Shown: positions 9,427 through 19,699, counted from the stretch's first letter. The stretch: 64,000 nucleotides of DNA from Asticcacaulis sp. (GCF_027484505.1 NZ_JAIXSV010000256.1:1-64000), one strand, 5' to 3'. Numbers and translations: made by a program. Notes: generated from the sequence alone by a model not told the origin.

Positions 9427-12400
9427 ATGCCCGCCCGTGATGACGCACGCTTTGCGCCCCAATCCGCTGGCGGCTACGCCCGCAGTCTCTTGTCTGTCGG
9501 TGGGGCGTGCGGACGTCTGATCGCCGAGAAAGACTGGTCGCAGACCGAACTGGGCGACATCGAGAGCTGGCCCGCCTGCCTGAAAACCTGCGTCAGTCTG
9601 ATTGTCGCCTCGCATGTCCCCATGACATTGGTGTGGGGCGAGGCGGGTTTGCTCATCTATAACGACGGCTATGCCGAAATTTCAGCGGGGCGCCATCCCG
9701 AAATTCTGGGCATGGATGTACGGAAGGCGTGGCCGGAAGCCTCTGAGTTTAATGACAATGTTGTTCGCAGCGGGCTGGCCGGACAGACCCTGGCCTATCG
9801 CGATGTGCAGTTTGAGCTCAACCGGTCGGGACAGCCGGAACAAATCTGGTTTGATATCGACTATTCGCCGGTGCGCGATGACAGCGGAAACCCGGTCGGT
9901 ATTCTGGCCATCGTGGTCGAAACGACGCGCAAGGTCTTGCTGGAACGCGCCGCCACTGCCGAGCGCGAAAGTCAGGCGCGGTCACTGCGCCACATGCCGG
10001 GTTTTGTGGCGACGCTGGAAGGGCCTGATCACGTCTTTACCTATGTCAACGAGGCCTATCGCACTATTGCCGGTGAGCGCGACTATCCGGGGCACAGCGT
10101 GCGGCAACTGTTTCCTGAAGTGGCTGATCAGGGGTTTTACGAACTGCTGGATCAGGTCTACACAAGCGGGCAGCCTTTCACCTCGCGCAGTTTTCCGGTC
10201 AATCTCTCCAATCAGAGCGAAACGCGCTATATCGATTTCATCTATCAGCCCGTGTTCGACGACAAGGGCGCGGTGACGGGGATTTTCGTTGGCGGCTACG
10301 ATGTCACGGATCATAAGCACGCCGAAGACGCCCTGAAAGCGCTCAATGCGACGCTGGAAGACCGGGTGACGCACGCTCTGGCCGAGCGCAAGATTCTGGC
10401 GGATGTGGTCGAAGCGACCGAAGCCTTCATCCACGTCATCGACAACGACTATAACTGGCGGGCCATCAACCGTGCCACCATTGCCGAGTTTCAGCGCCTG
10501 TTCGGGGTCACGCCGCGCGTGGGCGACAATCTGCTGGACTTGCTGGCCGGCCACCCCGACGCGGTGACCCATGTGCGAACCCTGTGGGATCAGGCGCTGG
10601 CCGGAGAAAGCCCGGTCACCATAGACGAGTTTGGCGGGGACACGGGCGAGCGACGCGCCTATGAAATCCGTGCAGCGCCGCTATATGGGCTCGATGGTGA
10701 GATTATTGGCGCCTATCAGTTTGCCTATGACGTGACGCAGCGGCTGGAGCAGGACGTCCTCCTGCTGCAAACCGTGCGCGAGCTTGAGGAGCGGGACCGG
10801 TTGTGGTCCCTGTCGCAGGACCCGTTCCTGATTACCGACAATGAAGGACGCTGGCTGAAGGTCAGTGCCGCCTGGACCCACCTGCTGGGCTGGACGGCCG
10901 AGGAACTGATCGGCCAGACCTCGCAGTGGCTTGAACACCCGGACGATCATGAAACGACGCGCACGGAACTGCGCTCGCTGGCGGCGGGCGGCAGCACGTG
11001 GCGCTTTGAGAACCGGTTGCGTGGCCGCGACGGCCAATATCGCACCTTCTCGTGGACGGCGAACGAGGAAAACGGCCTCGTCTATTGCGTGGCGCGCGAT
11101 ATTAGCGACGACATCAAACGCGCCCGCGAACTGGAAGACAGCCGCGATTTCGCCCGTCTGGCGCTGGGGGCTGTCGATGGCATCGGCGTTTGGACCTATG
11201 ACGTGGCCAGCGACCTCTTCCATTATGATGATGGTATTGCCAGCGTCTATGCGCTTGATCCCAAAGCGGGTGTGAGTGGCGTCAGCCGCAAGGTGTTTTT
11301 GTCCAACGTGCATCCCGATGACCGGGCGGCTTTGCGCACCACTATGGCCGAGGGGCTGACGCGCCACGGCGATATCGAGCTGGAATACCGCCTGATCCAT
11401 CCGGATGGGTCGGTGCATTGGGTCCTGTCGCGCGGGCATACCTATTTCGAAGAGGGGCAACCGGTGCGCCGCACGGGGGTCGGCATCGATGTCACCGCCA
11501 AGCGCCAGCTTGAGGAGCAGTTGCGTCAATCGCAGAAGATGGAGGCGGTGGGTCAACTCACTGGCGGTATTGCGCATGATTTCAATAACATGCTGGCCGT
11601 TGTTATGGGATCGCTGGAACTGCTTAACCGGCGTATCGGCACCGAAGACGTGCGTGCCCGGCACTATGTGACGCAAGGTCTGGAGGGGGCCAAGCGCGCC
11701 GCCAACCTCACCCAGCGCCTGCTGGCCTTTTCGCGTCAGCAGCCCCTGCGGCCCGAAACGGTCAATGTCAACCGCCTGGTGGGGGGCATGTCGGAGTTGC
11801 TGGCCCATTCGCTGGGGGGCGCTATCCAGCTTGAGACCGTGCTGGCCGCCGGGGCGTGGCCGGTGGACGTCGATCCCAACCAGTTAGAGAATGTCCTTCT
11901 CAATCTGGGGGTCAATGCCCGCGACGCCATGCCCGACGGTGGGCGGCTGACCATCGAAACCCAGAATGCCCACCTCGATTCGCGCTATGTGGCCGAAGAG
12001 ATCGGCGTGGCGACCGGGCAGTACGTGCTGATCGCTGTCACAGACACGGGCTGCGGGATGCCGCCGGATGTGATCGCCCGCGCTTTTGATCCCTTCTTCA
12101 CCACCAAGGGCGTGGGTAAGGGGACGGGTTTGGGCCTCAGTCAGGTCTATGGTTTCGTCAAACAGTCGAACGGCCACGTCCGCATCTATTCGGAGCCGGG
12201 GCAGGGCACGACAGTCAAGATCTATCTGCCGCGCCTGACCGGGGTGGATGTCGCCGTCCCCGACCACGGGCCCTCAGAGGGCGTGCTTTTGCCGGGGGAG
12301 GCGCGCGATGTTATTCTGGTGGTCGATGACGAGGCCGTGGTACGCCGCTTCAGCTGTGACGCCCTGAGCGAACTGGGCTACCGCGTGCTGGAGGCCGACT

Positions 12401-12672
12401 CGGCGGCGGCAGCGCTCAGGTTACTGGACGCCCATCCGGAAATCCGACTGCTGTTTACCGATATTGTGATGCCGGAAATCAATGGCCGCAGGCTGGCCGA
12501 TGCAGCCCAGAAGGCAAGACCCGACCTCAAGGTGCTCTTTACCTCCGGCTATACCCGCAATGCCGTGGTGCACAATGGCGTGGTTGAAGCCGGGGTCGAA
12601 CTGATCGGCAAGCCGTTCAGTATCGAAGAACTGGCGGCGCGGGTGCGGGAAATGCTGGACCGCAAGGTTTAG
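9427..12672 (+). CDS. Hybrid sensor histidine kinase (multiple PAS, HisKA, HATPase, REC)
   Basis: PAS-like repeats, H-box GQLTGGIAHDFNNMLAVVMGSLELL, N/G boxes, C-terminal receiver VILVVDDEAVVRRFS...LLFTDIVMPEINGR. Confidence 0.9.
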   Translation: MPARDDARFAPQSAGGYARSLLSVGGACGRLIAEKDWSQTELGDIESWPACLKTCVSLIVASHVPMTLVWGEAGLLIYNDGYAEISAGRHPEILGMDVRKAWPEASEFNDNVVRSGLAGQTLAYRDVQFELNRSGQPEQIWFDIDYSPVRDDSGNPVGILAIVVETTRKVLLERAATAERESQARSLRHMPGFVATLEGPDHVFTYVNEAYRTIAGERDYPGHSVRQLFPEVADQGFYELLDQVYTSGQPFTSRSFPVNLSNQSETRYIDFIYQPVFDDKGAVTGIFVGGYDVTDHKHAEDALKALNATLEDRVTHALAERKILADVVEATEAFIHVIDNDYNWRAINRATIAEFQRLFGVTPRVGDNLLDLLAGHPDAVTHVRTLWDQALAGESPVTIDEFGGDTGERRAYEIRAAPLYGLDGEIIGAYQFAYDVTQRLEQDVLLLQTVRELEERDRLWSLSQDPFLITDNEGRWLKVSAAWTHLLGWTAEELIGQTSQWLEHPDDHETTRTELRSLAAGGSTWRFENRLRGRDGQYRTFSWTANEENGLVYCVARDISDDIKRARELEDSRDFARLALGAVDGIGVWTYDVASDLFHYDDGIASVYALDPKAGVSGVSRKVFLSNVHPDDRAALRTTMAEGLTRHGDIELEYRLIHPDGSVHWVLSRGHTYFEEGQPVRRTGVGIDVTAKRQLEEQLRQSQKMEAVGQLTGGIAHDFNNMLAVVMGSLELLNRRIGTEDVRARHYVTQGLEGAKRAANLTQRLLAFSRQQPLRPETVNVNRLVGGMSELLAHSLGGAIQLETVLAAGAWPVDVDPNQLENVLLNLGVNARDAMPDGGRLTIETQNAHLDSRYVAEEIGVATGQYVLIAVTDTGCGMPPDVIARAFDPFFTTKGVGKGTGLGLSQVYGFVKQSNGHVRIYSEPGQGTTVKIYLPRLTGVDVAVPDHGPSEGVLLPGEARDVILVVDDEAVVRRFSCDALSELGYRVLEADSAAAALRLLDAHPEIRLLFTDIVMPEINGRRLADAAQKARPDLKVLFTSGYTRNAVVHNGVVEAGVELIGKPFSIEELAARVREMLDRKV

Positions 12673-12773
12673 AGCGGGATGATTTTAAGTGGAAGCATCA
12701 TCCCGCTCTAAATTTCTGTTTTGTCGCGCAATTTCTCCGAAAAGTGGTTTCCACTTTATCGGATTGCGCTCTA
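12670..12773. repeat. Two-hairpin intergenic repeat, family B copy 1
   Basis: tagagcgggatgat-N13-atcatcccgctcta, then gcgcaat...ccgaaaagtgg-ttt-ccactttatcgg-attgcgc tcta; same architecture at 50870-50971. Confidence 0.8.
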
Positions 12774-12867
12774 TTGGAACGATTGTTGATGGACTCCTTC
12801 CGCTCCAATCGCACTTGCGGATTTGGGGAAGAGGAATCGGCAGTGCGGAAAGCGCTACAAGGGGTTT

Positions 12868-13755
12868 CTAACAGAGAGCCCGACGGGCCAGCTCGATGGC
12901 TCCCAGCATCCCGGCGCGATCGCCAAGATGCGCCGCCTGAATATAGCGGTCCATACTGTCGGCAGAGTCCAGCGCCTCCAGATAGCCATTGAGCAGCCGG
13001 TGGCAGGTCTGACGCGACGCCCGCAGGACCGGCTCATTCAGCCCTACACCACCGCCGACCAGAATCCGCTGGGCCGAGGTGATCAGGGCCAGATTGCAGA
13101 ACAACTGCCCCAGATAGTCGCCCACCATGCCCCAGACGGGATGATCGGGCGGCAGGGTTTCGGCCTTTTGTTCGGTGCGCGCTTCGATGGCCGGGCCACA
13201 GCTTAAGCCTTCGCAGCAATCGCCGTGGAAGGGGCAATGGCCGGCATAGGTATCGTCCGGGTGGCGGCGCACGCGGATATGCCCGGCTTCTGGGTGCAAA
13301 AGGCCGTGCACCGGCTGATCGGCAACGACCAGCCCGACCCCCAGACCCGTCCCCACCGTCACATAGACGAAGGTGTCAAGGTCTTTGGCCCCGCCCCAGC
13401 GCTTCTCACCCAGGGCCGCGCCATTGACGTCGGTATCGAGGCCAACCGGCACTTCCGGATAAGCCTCGGTCAATGGGCTCAAAAGGTCGAAACCGCTCCA
13501 GCCCGGCTTGGGCGTCTTGCGGAAGCGGCCATAGGTGGAGCTCTGGGGATTGACGTCGATGGGGCCGAAGCTGGCTATGCCGATGGCGTCGAAGGCGCGC
13601 CCTTGCGACAGGGTGTCCAGCACGCGCAGTACTTCCGGCCACGTCTCTTGCGGCGCGCGCGTGGGGATGCGCAGGGTCTGAAGGTCGTCGGGGCCGGAAC
13701 CAACAGCGACATTGACCTTGGTGCCGCCGACCTCAAGGGCTGCGAAATAGGGCAT
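12868..13755 (-). CDS. ROK-family sugar kinase (fructokinase-like)
   Basis: MPYFAALEVGGTKVNVAVGSG; VGTGLGVGLVV; HPEAGHIRVRRHPDD...CPFHGDCCEGLSCGPAI. Confidence 0.85.
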   Translation of the reverse strand: MPYFAALEVGGTKVNVAVGSGPDDLQTLRIPTRAPQETWPEVLRVLDTLSQGRAFDAIGIASFGPIDVNPQSSTYGRFRKTPKPGWSGFDLLSPLTEAYPEVPVGLDTDVNGAALGEKRWGGAKDLDTFVYVTVGTGLGVGLVVADQPVHGLLHPEAGHIRVRRHPDDTYAGHCPFHGDCCEGLSCGPAIEARTEQKAETLPPDHPVWGMVGDYLGQLFCNLALITSAQRILVGGGVGLNEPVLRASRQTCHRLLNGYLEALDSADSMDRYIQAAHLGDRAGMLGAIELARRALC

Positions 13756-13757
13756 GA

Positions 13758-15521
13758 TCAGGCCTCTTCGATAAACCAGCGCAGCCCATAGGCCGGCAGG
13801 GTGTCGCTGTCCGACCCTATCAGTACGCGGCCCGTGAGGCTGTAGGAGACAGCTTCGGCGCTGAGATTGGCAAGACAGACAAAACGGCCCGCTGCGAGAG
13901 GGCGTTCAATAATCACAACCCGCTCGTCGGTATCGGTGCGCACGGTCTGTCCCGGTGTGAAAGCGAGGCACGACAGCGTGTCCGCCAGTTGCCGATGGAA
14001 GCTGTACATGTCGTGTTCGGCTGAGCCGGGCGTATGACGGCGCTCAGCCTTGGCCCAGTCCATCACCGGACGATGCAACCAGCGCACCTCATCTTTCAGG
14101 TCCGGGGCATCGCGATAGGCATCGAAGTTTTCCAGCCCAATTTCATCGCCCATATACAGCAGCGGCACGCCTTCCAGCGCGTAGGTGAGGCCGTAGAGCA
14201 GCTTGAGGCGCGCGGGCATCTGCGGGTCGTCTTTGCCGCCACACAGGCTGGCCGCCATGCCGCAACCGGAGGCCGGGGAGCCTTCCGGGGCCTGAAACGC
14301 CTCGCCCTTCGCATAGGAGCCCTTGCCTGCAAAGAAGTCGGACCAGTGTTTAAGGCGCTCTGGCGCGGCCGTATCGGACAGGGCCAGCCAGATGATGTCG
14401 TCATGGCAGCGCACATAGTTCAGCCAGTGGCCATGCCCCGGCTTTTCACCGGCGCGCTCAATGGTGGTCTTGAGCACATCGGCTTTCTGATCGGCCAAGG
14501 CGCCCCACAGGGCGGTCATGACGCCATTATTATAGGCCAGATCGCATTCGCGCGCCTGTGGCGTGCCGAAAAAGGGCAGGACCGAGGCCTGAGATTCGAT
14601 GGCTTCGGCCAGCAGGAAGGTCGAAGGCGCGACCAGGGTGAGCAGGGCGCGCAGGGCCTGAAGGATCAGGTGCGTTTCCGGCAGGTTGCGGCTGATCGTG
14701 CCCTTGCGCTTCCACAGATAGGCCGTCGAATCGAGGCGGAAGCCTTCCACCCCGGCATTGGCCAGAAAGAACAGGCTGTCGGCCATTTCCACGAACACAC
14801 GCGGATTGGCGTAGTTCAGGTCCCACTGAAACGGATAGAAGGTGGTCCACACATAGCCGCCGGCTTCGGCGTCATAGGTGAAGCTGCCCGGCGCGGTGTC
14901 AGGAAAAACGTCCTGAAGCGCGGCTTCCCATTGAGCGACTTCGGCGGCGGAGTCGAATACAATATAGAAGTCGGCAAAGGCTGGATCACCAGCCAGCATC
15001 TTCTGTGCCCAGGGGTGTTCGCGCGCCGTGTGATTGCACACCATGTCGAGCACCAGTGACATGTCGCGTACCCGCAGATCGGCGGCCAGTGACCTCAGAT
15101 CCTCCATATTACCCAGACGCGGATCGACCTCGCGGTAATCGGCCACGGCAAAGCCGCCATCCGAATTGCCTTCGCGGGGTTTCAGCAGGGGCAGGGGGTG
15201 AAAGATACCGACCTTAAGGCCTTCGAGGTAGTCGAGGTGCTGCGCCGTGCCTTCAAGCGTGCCCGCGAAACGGTCGATATAGGTGCAATAGGCGGGGCGG
15301 CCGGGCTTAAGGAACCAGTTTGGCGTGTTGGCGCGGGCGATATCGAGGTGACGCAGGGCGGCGGGGCGGGCACCGCGCGCATCGGTCACGCGGGCTTTCA
15401 GATCGCTGAGACTGTGTTCAAAACGGGGATCGTAACCATAAAGCGTGCGCAGGCAGGCCTCTGCCTGACGCCACAGCGGGTCGCAGGACAGGTCGGCAGA
15501 AGCATGGATCGTATCGGCCAT
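13758..15521 (-). CDS. GH13 amylosucrase-like enzyme
   Basis: YIDRFAGTLEGTAQHLDYLEGLKVGIFHPLPLLKPREGNSDGGFAVADYREVDPRLG; DMVCNHTA; GFRLDSTAYLW; LLAEAIES; RCHDDI. Confidence 0.85.
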   Translation of the reverse strand: MADTIHASADLSCDPLWRQAEACLRTLYGYDPRFEHSLSDLKARVTDARGARPAALRHLDIARANTPNWFLKPGRPAYCTYIDRFAGTLEGTAQHLDYLEGLKVGIFHPLPLLKPREGNSDGGFAVADYREVDPRLGNMEDLRSLAADLRVRDMSLVLDMVCNHTAREHPWAQKMLAGDPAFADFYIVFDSAAEVAQWEAALQDVFPDTAPGSFTYDAEAGGYVWTTFYPFQWDLNYANPRVFVEMADSLFFLANAGVEGFRLDSTAYLWKRKGTISRNLPETHLILQALRALLTLVAPSTFLLAEAIESQASVLPFFGTPQARECDLAYNNGVMTALWGALADQKADVLKTTIERAGEKPGHGHWLNYVRCHDDIIWLALSDTAAPERLKHWSDFFAGKGSYAKGEAFQAPEGSPASGCGMAASLCGGKDDPQMPARLKLLYGLTYALEGVPLLYMGDEIGLENFDAYRDAPDLKDEVRWLHRPVMDWAKAERRHTPGSAEHDMYSFHRQLADTLSCLAFTPGQTVRTDTDERVVIIERPLAAGRFVCLANLSAEAVSYSLTGRVLIGSDSDTLPAYGLRWFIEEA

Positions 15522-15755
15522 TAAGCGTTCCCGGTCTGAAAAGGCGGGCCGCCGTACACACGCCGGCGGCCCAAGGGTAGGGAAGAGGGATCGCAACCGC
15601 GTCCTGCCTTTAGATACATCCAAAATGAAAAGGATTACAAGTGAAATATCGCTATGTTATACCGGATTGGCAATTTCGGACGGTCAAACTGTGGCAAAAT
15701 TGCCGAATTTCGTCCAAATGAAGCCTGCCTGATCGATTTTAGAAAGAATTAACTT

Positions 15756-15767
15756 GAAAACGTTTAC
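15756..15767. promoter_or_regulatory. Candidate LacI-family operator
   Basis: gAAAACGTTTac with core aaacgttt palindrome, in the divergent amylosucrase/TonB receptor intergenic region. Confidence 0.4.
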
Positions 15768-15868
15768 AATAAATGATGTTTTCCGAACCAGGCCTGGAGC
15801 GAGACTCAAAGATCCCGTCCGGACGTAATGAAAAATGCGAAGCCACGCGCTTCATCAGGAGGAATAAT

Positions 15869-18301
15869 ATGTCTAAGTCGATATGGACGACCGGCGGCGT
15901 TTCGTTGGTGGCGCTCATGGCGGTACTGGGTTCACCCGCTTCGGCGCAGGATCAGTCTGCCGATTCGGGTGTCACCGAAGTGATTGTTACGGGCGTGGCG
16001 CGCAAGGCCAACAAGCTCGACACCTCGATCTCGGTCAGCGCCATTCAGGTGGAGGACATGCAGAAGTTCGCGCCGCGTTCGGCCGCCGAAGTCTTCCGCA
16101 ACATCCCCGGCGTGCGCTCCGAATCGACCGGCGGTGAAGGCAATGCCAATATCGCTGTGCGCGGCCTGCCGGTAGCGGCGGGCGGTGCCAAGTTCCTTCA
16201 GTTGCAGGAAGACGGCCTGCCGGTTCTGGAGTTCGGTGATATCGCCTTCGGCAATGCCGACATCTTTCTGCGTACCGATCTGACGGTGGGTCGCGTCGAA
16301 GCCATCCGCGGCGGCACGGCCTCGACCCTGGCTTCCAACTCGCCCGGCGGCATCATCAATATCATTTCAAAGACCGGTGCGAAGGAAGGCGGTACGCTGC
16401 AACTGACGCAAGGCATCGACTTCGGTCAAACGCGCGGTGATTTTGAATTCGGCGGCGCACTGTCGGACAAGATCGACTTCCATATCGGCGGCTTCTACCG
16501 CTCCGGCGAAGGGCCGCGCAAGGCGGGCTACACCGCCAATCAGGGCGGGCAGATCAAGGCCAATATCACGCGCAAGTTCGATAACGGCTTCCTGCGACTG
16601 GGCGTCAAATATCTGAATGACAAAGCCATTGGTTACCTGCCCATGCCGATGAAGGTGACGGGCACCAATGGCGATCCGAAATGGTCGTCGGCACCGGGGC
16701 TGGACGCCAAGTCCGACACCATCCACTCGGCCTATTTCATGCAGGACGCCGGTCTTAACGGCAGCAACAACCGCTCCGTGACCAATGTGCGCGACGGCAT
16801 GGCTCCGAAAAGCCTCGTCTTCAACGGTGAAGCGCAGTTCGATGTCGGCGGCGGCTGGACGCTGAACGACAAGTTCCGTTTCGCCAAGACCGAAGCCAAC
16901 TTCATCGCGCCCTTCCCGGCGACGGTGGGCACCTCGGCTGAGATTGTGTCGGGTATAAATTCGGCTCTGGGCACGGCGGGGACGCGCCTTGTGGTGGCCA
17001 ATGGGCCGAATGCGGGTTCGACCTATACCGGTCTGGCCATGATCATGCACACCTTCAATACGCGCCTGAACAGCCTCGACAATTCGGCCAATGATCTCAA
17101 GCTGCAAAAGACTTTTGACGCCCTCGGCTCGAAGATCGACCTGACCTTTGGTCTGTATAATTCGTCGCAGACCATCAATATGGACTGGGTGTGGAACAGC
17201 TATGCCATGGAAGTGGCCGGTGACAATGCGCGCCTGCTAAACCTCTATGCCGGCAACACCAACCTGTCGCAAAACGGCCTGTTTGCCTATGGCGTGCCGG
17301 TGTGGGGCAACTGCTGCACCCGCCATTATGATGTGCAGTACGACATCGTCGCCCCCTACGTCATCGCCAGCGGCGAATGGGGCAAGCTGACGCTCGAAGC
17401 CTCGGTGCGACAGGACGAGGGCAAGGCGCGCGGCACCTATGCGGCCTCGACCCAGATGATCAATTTCGACGTCAATGGCGACGGCGTGATTTCCAATCCG
17501 GAAAAGAGCGTGTCCTTCGTCAACTATGCGGCGGCCAAGCCGGTCAATTATAACTGGAGTTACACCTCCTATTCGCTGGGGGGCAATTACCGCGCTACGG
17601 ACAACCTGTCCTACTTCGCCCGCTATTCGAAGGGCGCGCGCGCCAATGCCGACCGTCTGCTGTTCGGTAAAGTGCGTGACGACGGCTCGGTATCGCGTGA
17701 AGACGCCATCGACTTCGTCAAACAGACCGAAGCCGGTGTAAAGTACCGCAGCGGCCCGCTCAGTGTCTTTGTAACGGCCTTTGCCGCCGAAACCGAGGAG
17801 CAGAATTTCGAAGCCACCTCGCAGAAGTTCTTTGACCGCGTGTACGAAGCCAAGGGTATCGAGTTTGAAGGGGCCTATCGCATCGGCAATCTCAGCCTGA
17901 ACGGTGGGGCCACCTACACCAAGGCCGAGATCACCAAGGACGCCCTGAGTCCGGCCGCGGTCGGCAAGCGTCCGCGCCGTCAGGCCGAATGGGTGTTCCA
18001 GTTCACGCCGACCTACAAGATGGACAAGCTGGAGTTCGGGGCCAACTTTGTCGGTACCACCGACGCCTATGCGCAGGATGATAACCAACTGGTCATGCCA
18101 GGCTACGTGCAGACCAACCTGTTTGCCGATTACAACCTGACGGACGACCTGACCGTCTCGCTGAACGTCAATAATGCCTTTGACGTTCTGGGGATCACCG
18201 AGGTTGAAGAAGGCGCGATCACCAACAATGCGACCAACTATGTGCGCGCCCGCGCCATCAATGGCCGCACCTCGACGATCAGCCTGAAGTATCGGTTCTG
18301 A
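15869..18301 (+). CDS. TonB-dependent receptor (sucrose-type locus)
   Basis: aggagg RBS before ATG 15869; signal peptide MSKSIWTTGGVSLVALMAVLGSPASAQ; plug TEVIVTGVARKANKLDTSISVSA; C-terminal ...ISLKYRF. Confidence 0.9.
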   Translation: MSKSIWTTGGVSLVALMAVLGSPASAQDQSADSGVTEVIVTGVARKANKLDTSISVSAIQVEDMQKFAPRSAAEVFRNIPGVRSESTGGEGNANIAVRGLPVAAGGAKFLQLQEDGLPVLEFGDIAFGNADIFLRTDLTVGRVEAIRGGTASTLASNSPGGIINIISKTGAKEGGTLQLTQGIDFGQTRGDFEFGGALSDKIDFHIGGFYRSGEGPRKAGYTANQGGQIKANITRKFDNGFLRLGVKYLNDKAIGYLPMPMKVTGTNGDPKWSSAPGLDAKSDTIHSAYFMQDAGLNGSNNRSVTNVRDGMAPKSLVFNGEAQFDVGGGWTLNDKFRFAKTEANFIAPFPATVGTSAEIVSGINSALGTAGTRLVVANGPNAGSTYTGLAMIMHTFNTRLNSLDNSANDLKLQKTFDALGSKIDLTFGLYNSSQTINMDWVWNSYAMEVAGDNARLLNLYAGNTNLSQNGLFAYGVPVWGNCCTRHYDVQYDIVAPYVIASGEWGKLTLEASVRQDEGKARGTYAASTQMINFDVNGDGVISNPEKSVSFVNYAAAKPVNYNWSYTSYSLGGNYRATDNLSYFARYSKGARANADRLLFGKVRDDGSVSREDAIDFVKQTEAGVKYRSGPLSVFVTAFAAETEEQNFEATSQKFFDRVYEAKGIEFEGAYRIGNLSLNGGATYTKAEITKDALSPAAVGKRPRRQAEWVFQFTPTYKMDKLEFGANFVGTTDAYAQDDNQLVMPGYVQTNLFADYNLTDDLTVSLNVNNAFDVLGITEVEEGAITNNATNYVRARAINGRTSTISLKYRF

Positions 18302-18304
18302 TAA

Positions 18305-18343
18305 CCTCATGCCAAAAAGTGGGCACCACTTTTTGGCATGAGG
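18305..18343. terminator. 17-bp perfect hairpin after TonB receptor (also matches family B hairpin core)
   Basis: cctcatgccaaaaagtg-ggcac-cactttttggcatgagg. Confidence 0.65.
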
Positions 18344-18469
18344 TGTCAGAAAATGCCTTGGCGTGAAGGCAACGGGAGCAGGTCGCATACCCTCTGCGGC
18401 CCGCTCCCGTTCTTTTTCATTCGCCTCCGAAATTCAGACGTATAAAAACAAACGACAGGGAACCGCTCC

Positions 18470-19699
18470 ATGACGACATCTGCGCCTCATCTGGCCCGTC
18501 CGGCCAATATCGCCCTGATTACCGGGCTGACCTATCTGATGTTCATGATGTTCGCCATGACGACCGACGCGGTGGGGGTTATCATCCCCGAAGTCATCCG
18601 CGAGTACGGCCTGAGCATGACCGAGGCCGGGGCGTTTCATTACGCCACCATGGGCGGCATCGCTATTGCCGGTCTGGGGCTGGGTTTTCTGGCCGATCGT
18701 CTGGGGCGCAAGTGGACGATCATTCTGGGGTTGAGCCTGTTTGCGCTCAACTCCTTCCTGTTTGCCGTCGGCAATGATTTTCTGTTCTTTTCGGTTCTGC
18801 TGTTTATTTCAGGGCTGGCCATCGGTGTGTTCAAGACCGGGGCTCTCGCCCTGATCGGTGACATCTCCACTTCGACCGAAAGCCATACGCGCGTCATGAA
18901 TATGGTCGAAGGCTTTTTCGGCGTCGGCGCCATTATTGGCCCGCTCATCGTCACGCAACTTCTTGTGTCGGGCGCGTCGTGGAAATGGCTCTATGTGATT
19001 GCCGGGACGCTGTGTACACTGCTGATCATAACGGCCTTTGTGGTGCGCTATCCCGAACGGCAGACGGCCGCGAGCGACACTTTCAGCCTGAAAGCCTCGC
19101 TGGGCCTTGTGCGTGATCCCTATGCGCTGGCCTTTTCGGCGCTCGCCATGCTCTATGTCGGCGTGGAGACGGCGATCTATGTGTGGATGCCGACCCTGCT
19201 CAAAGGCTATCAGGGACCGGCTGTGTGGCTGGCGCTTTATGCCCTCAGCATCTTCTTCGTGTTGCGCGCGGCGGGGCGTTTTCTGGGCGTGTGGATGCTG
19301 GCGCGCCTGAAATGGACGCTCGTGCTGGTGCTGTGCGCCGGAGCCATTCTGATCAGCTTTGTGGCGGCTCTGATCGGTGGGCAGGCGGTGGCGGTCTATA
19401 GCTTGCCGCTGTCGGGCCTGTTCATGTCGGTCATGTACCCAACCATTAATTCCAAGGGCATATCGGGCTTCCGCAAGGCGCAGCACGGCGCGGCCGGCGG
19501 CGTGATCCTGTTCTTCACCTGCCTCAGCGCAGTTGTGGCGCCTCTGGCCATGGGCGCGGTGTCCGACCTGTTTGGTGGGGCGCAGTATGGGTTCGTGCTG
19601 GCCACCGGTCTGGCCCTGATCCTGTTTGTGGCGCTGGTCTTCAACCACCGCCGCGACCCGGCGGGTGAGCGTCTGAAAGCGCTCAACGCCGAATACTGA
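18470..19699 (+). CDS. MFS transporter
   Basis: 409 aa with about 12 hydrophobic segments; GLGFLADRLGRKWTIILGL MFS signature. Confidence 0.85.
   Translation: MTTSAPHLARPANIALITGLTYLMFMMFAMTTDAVGVIIPEVIREYGLSMTEAGAFHYATMGGIAIAGLGLGFLADRLGRKWTIILGLSLFALNSFLFAVGNDFLFFSVLLFISGLAIGVFKTGALALIGDISTSTESHTRVMNMVEGFFGVGAIIGPLIVTQLLVSGASWKWLYVIAGTLCTLLIITAFVVRYPERQTAASDTFSLKASLGLVRDPYALAFSALAMLYVGVETAIYVWMPTLLKGYQGPAVWLALYALSIFFVLRAAGRFLGVWMLARLKWTLVLVLCAGAILISFVAALIGGQAVAVYSLPLSGLFMSVMYPTINSKGISGFRKAQHGAAGGVILFFTCLSAVVAPLAMGAVSDLFGGAQYGFVLATGLALILFVALVFNHRRDPAGERLKALNAEY

Noticed and set aside
10681-11808. 375-aa minus ORF opposite the hybrid kinase (also 16367-17107, 17237-18388, 18809-19648, 43488-44618, 56229-57053, 60223-61131)
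   Set aside because: All are mirror ORFs of confidently assigned genes, with atypical His/Arg/Gly-rich composition.
15605-15630. atccaaaatgaaaagg upstream of amylosucrase as a third copy of the ECF promoter
   Set aside because: Only the TTCATNTTGGAT half matches; no GGCGGAAA block at the required spacing.
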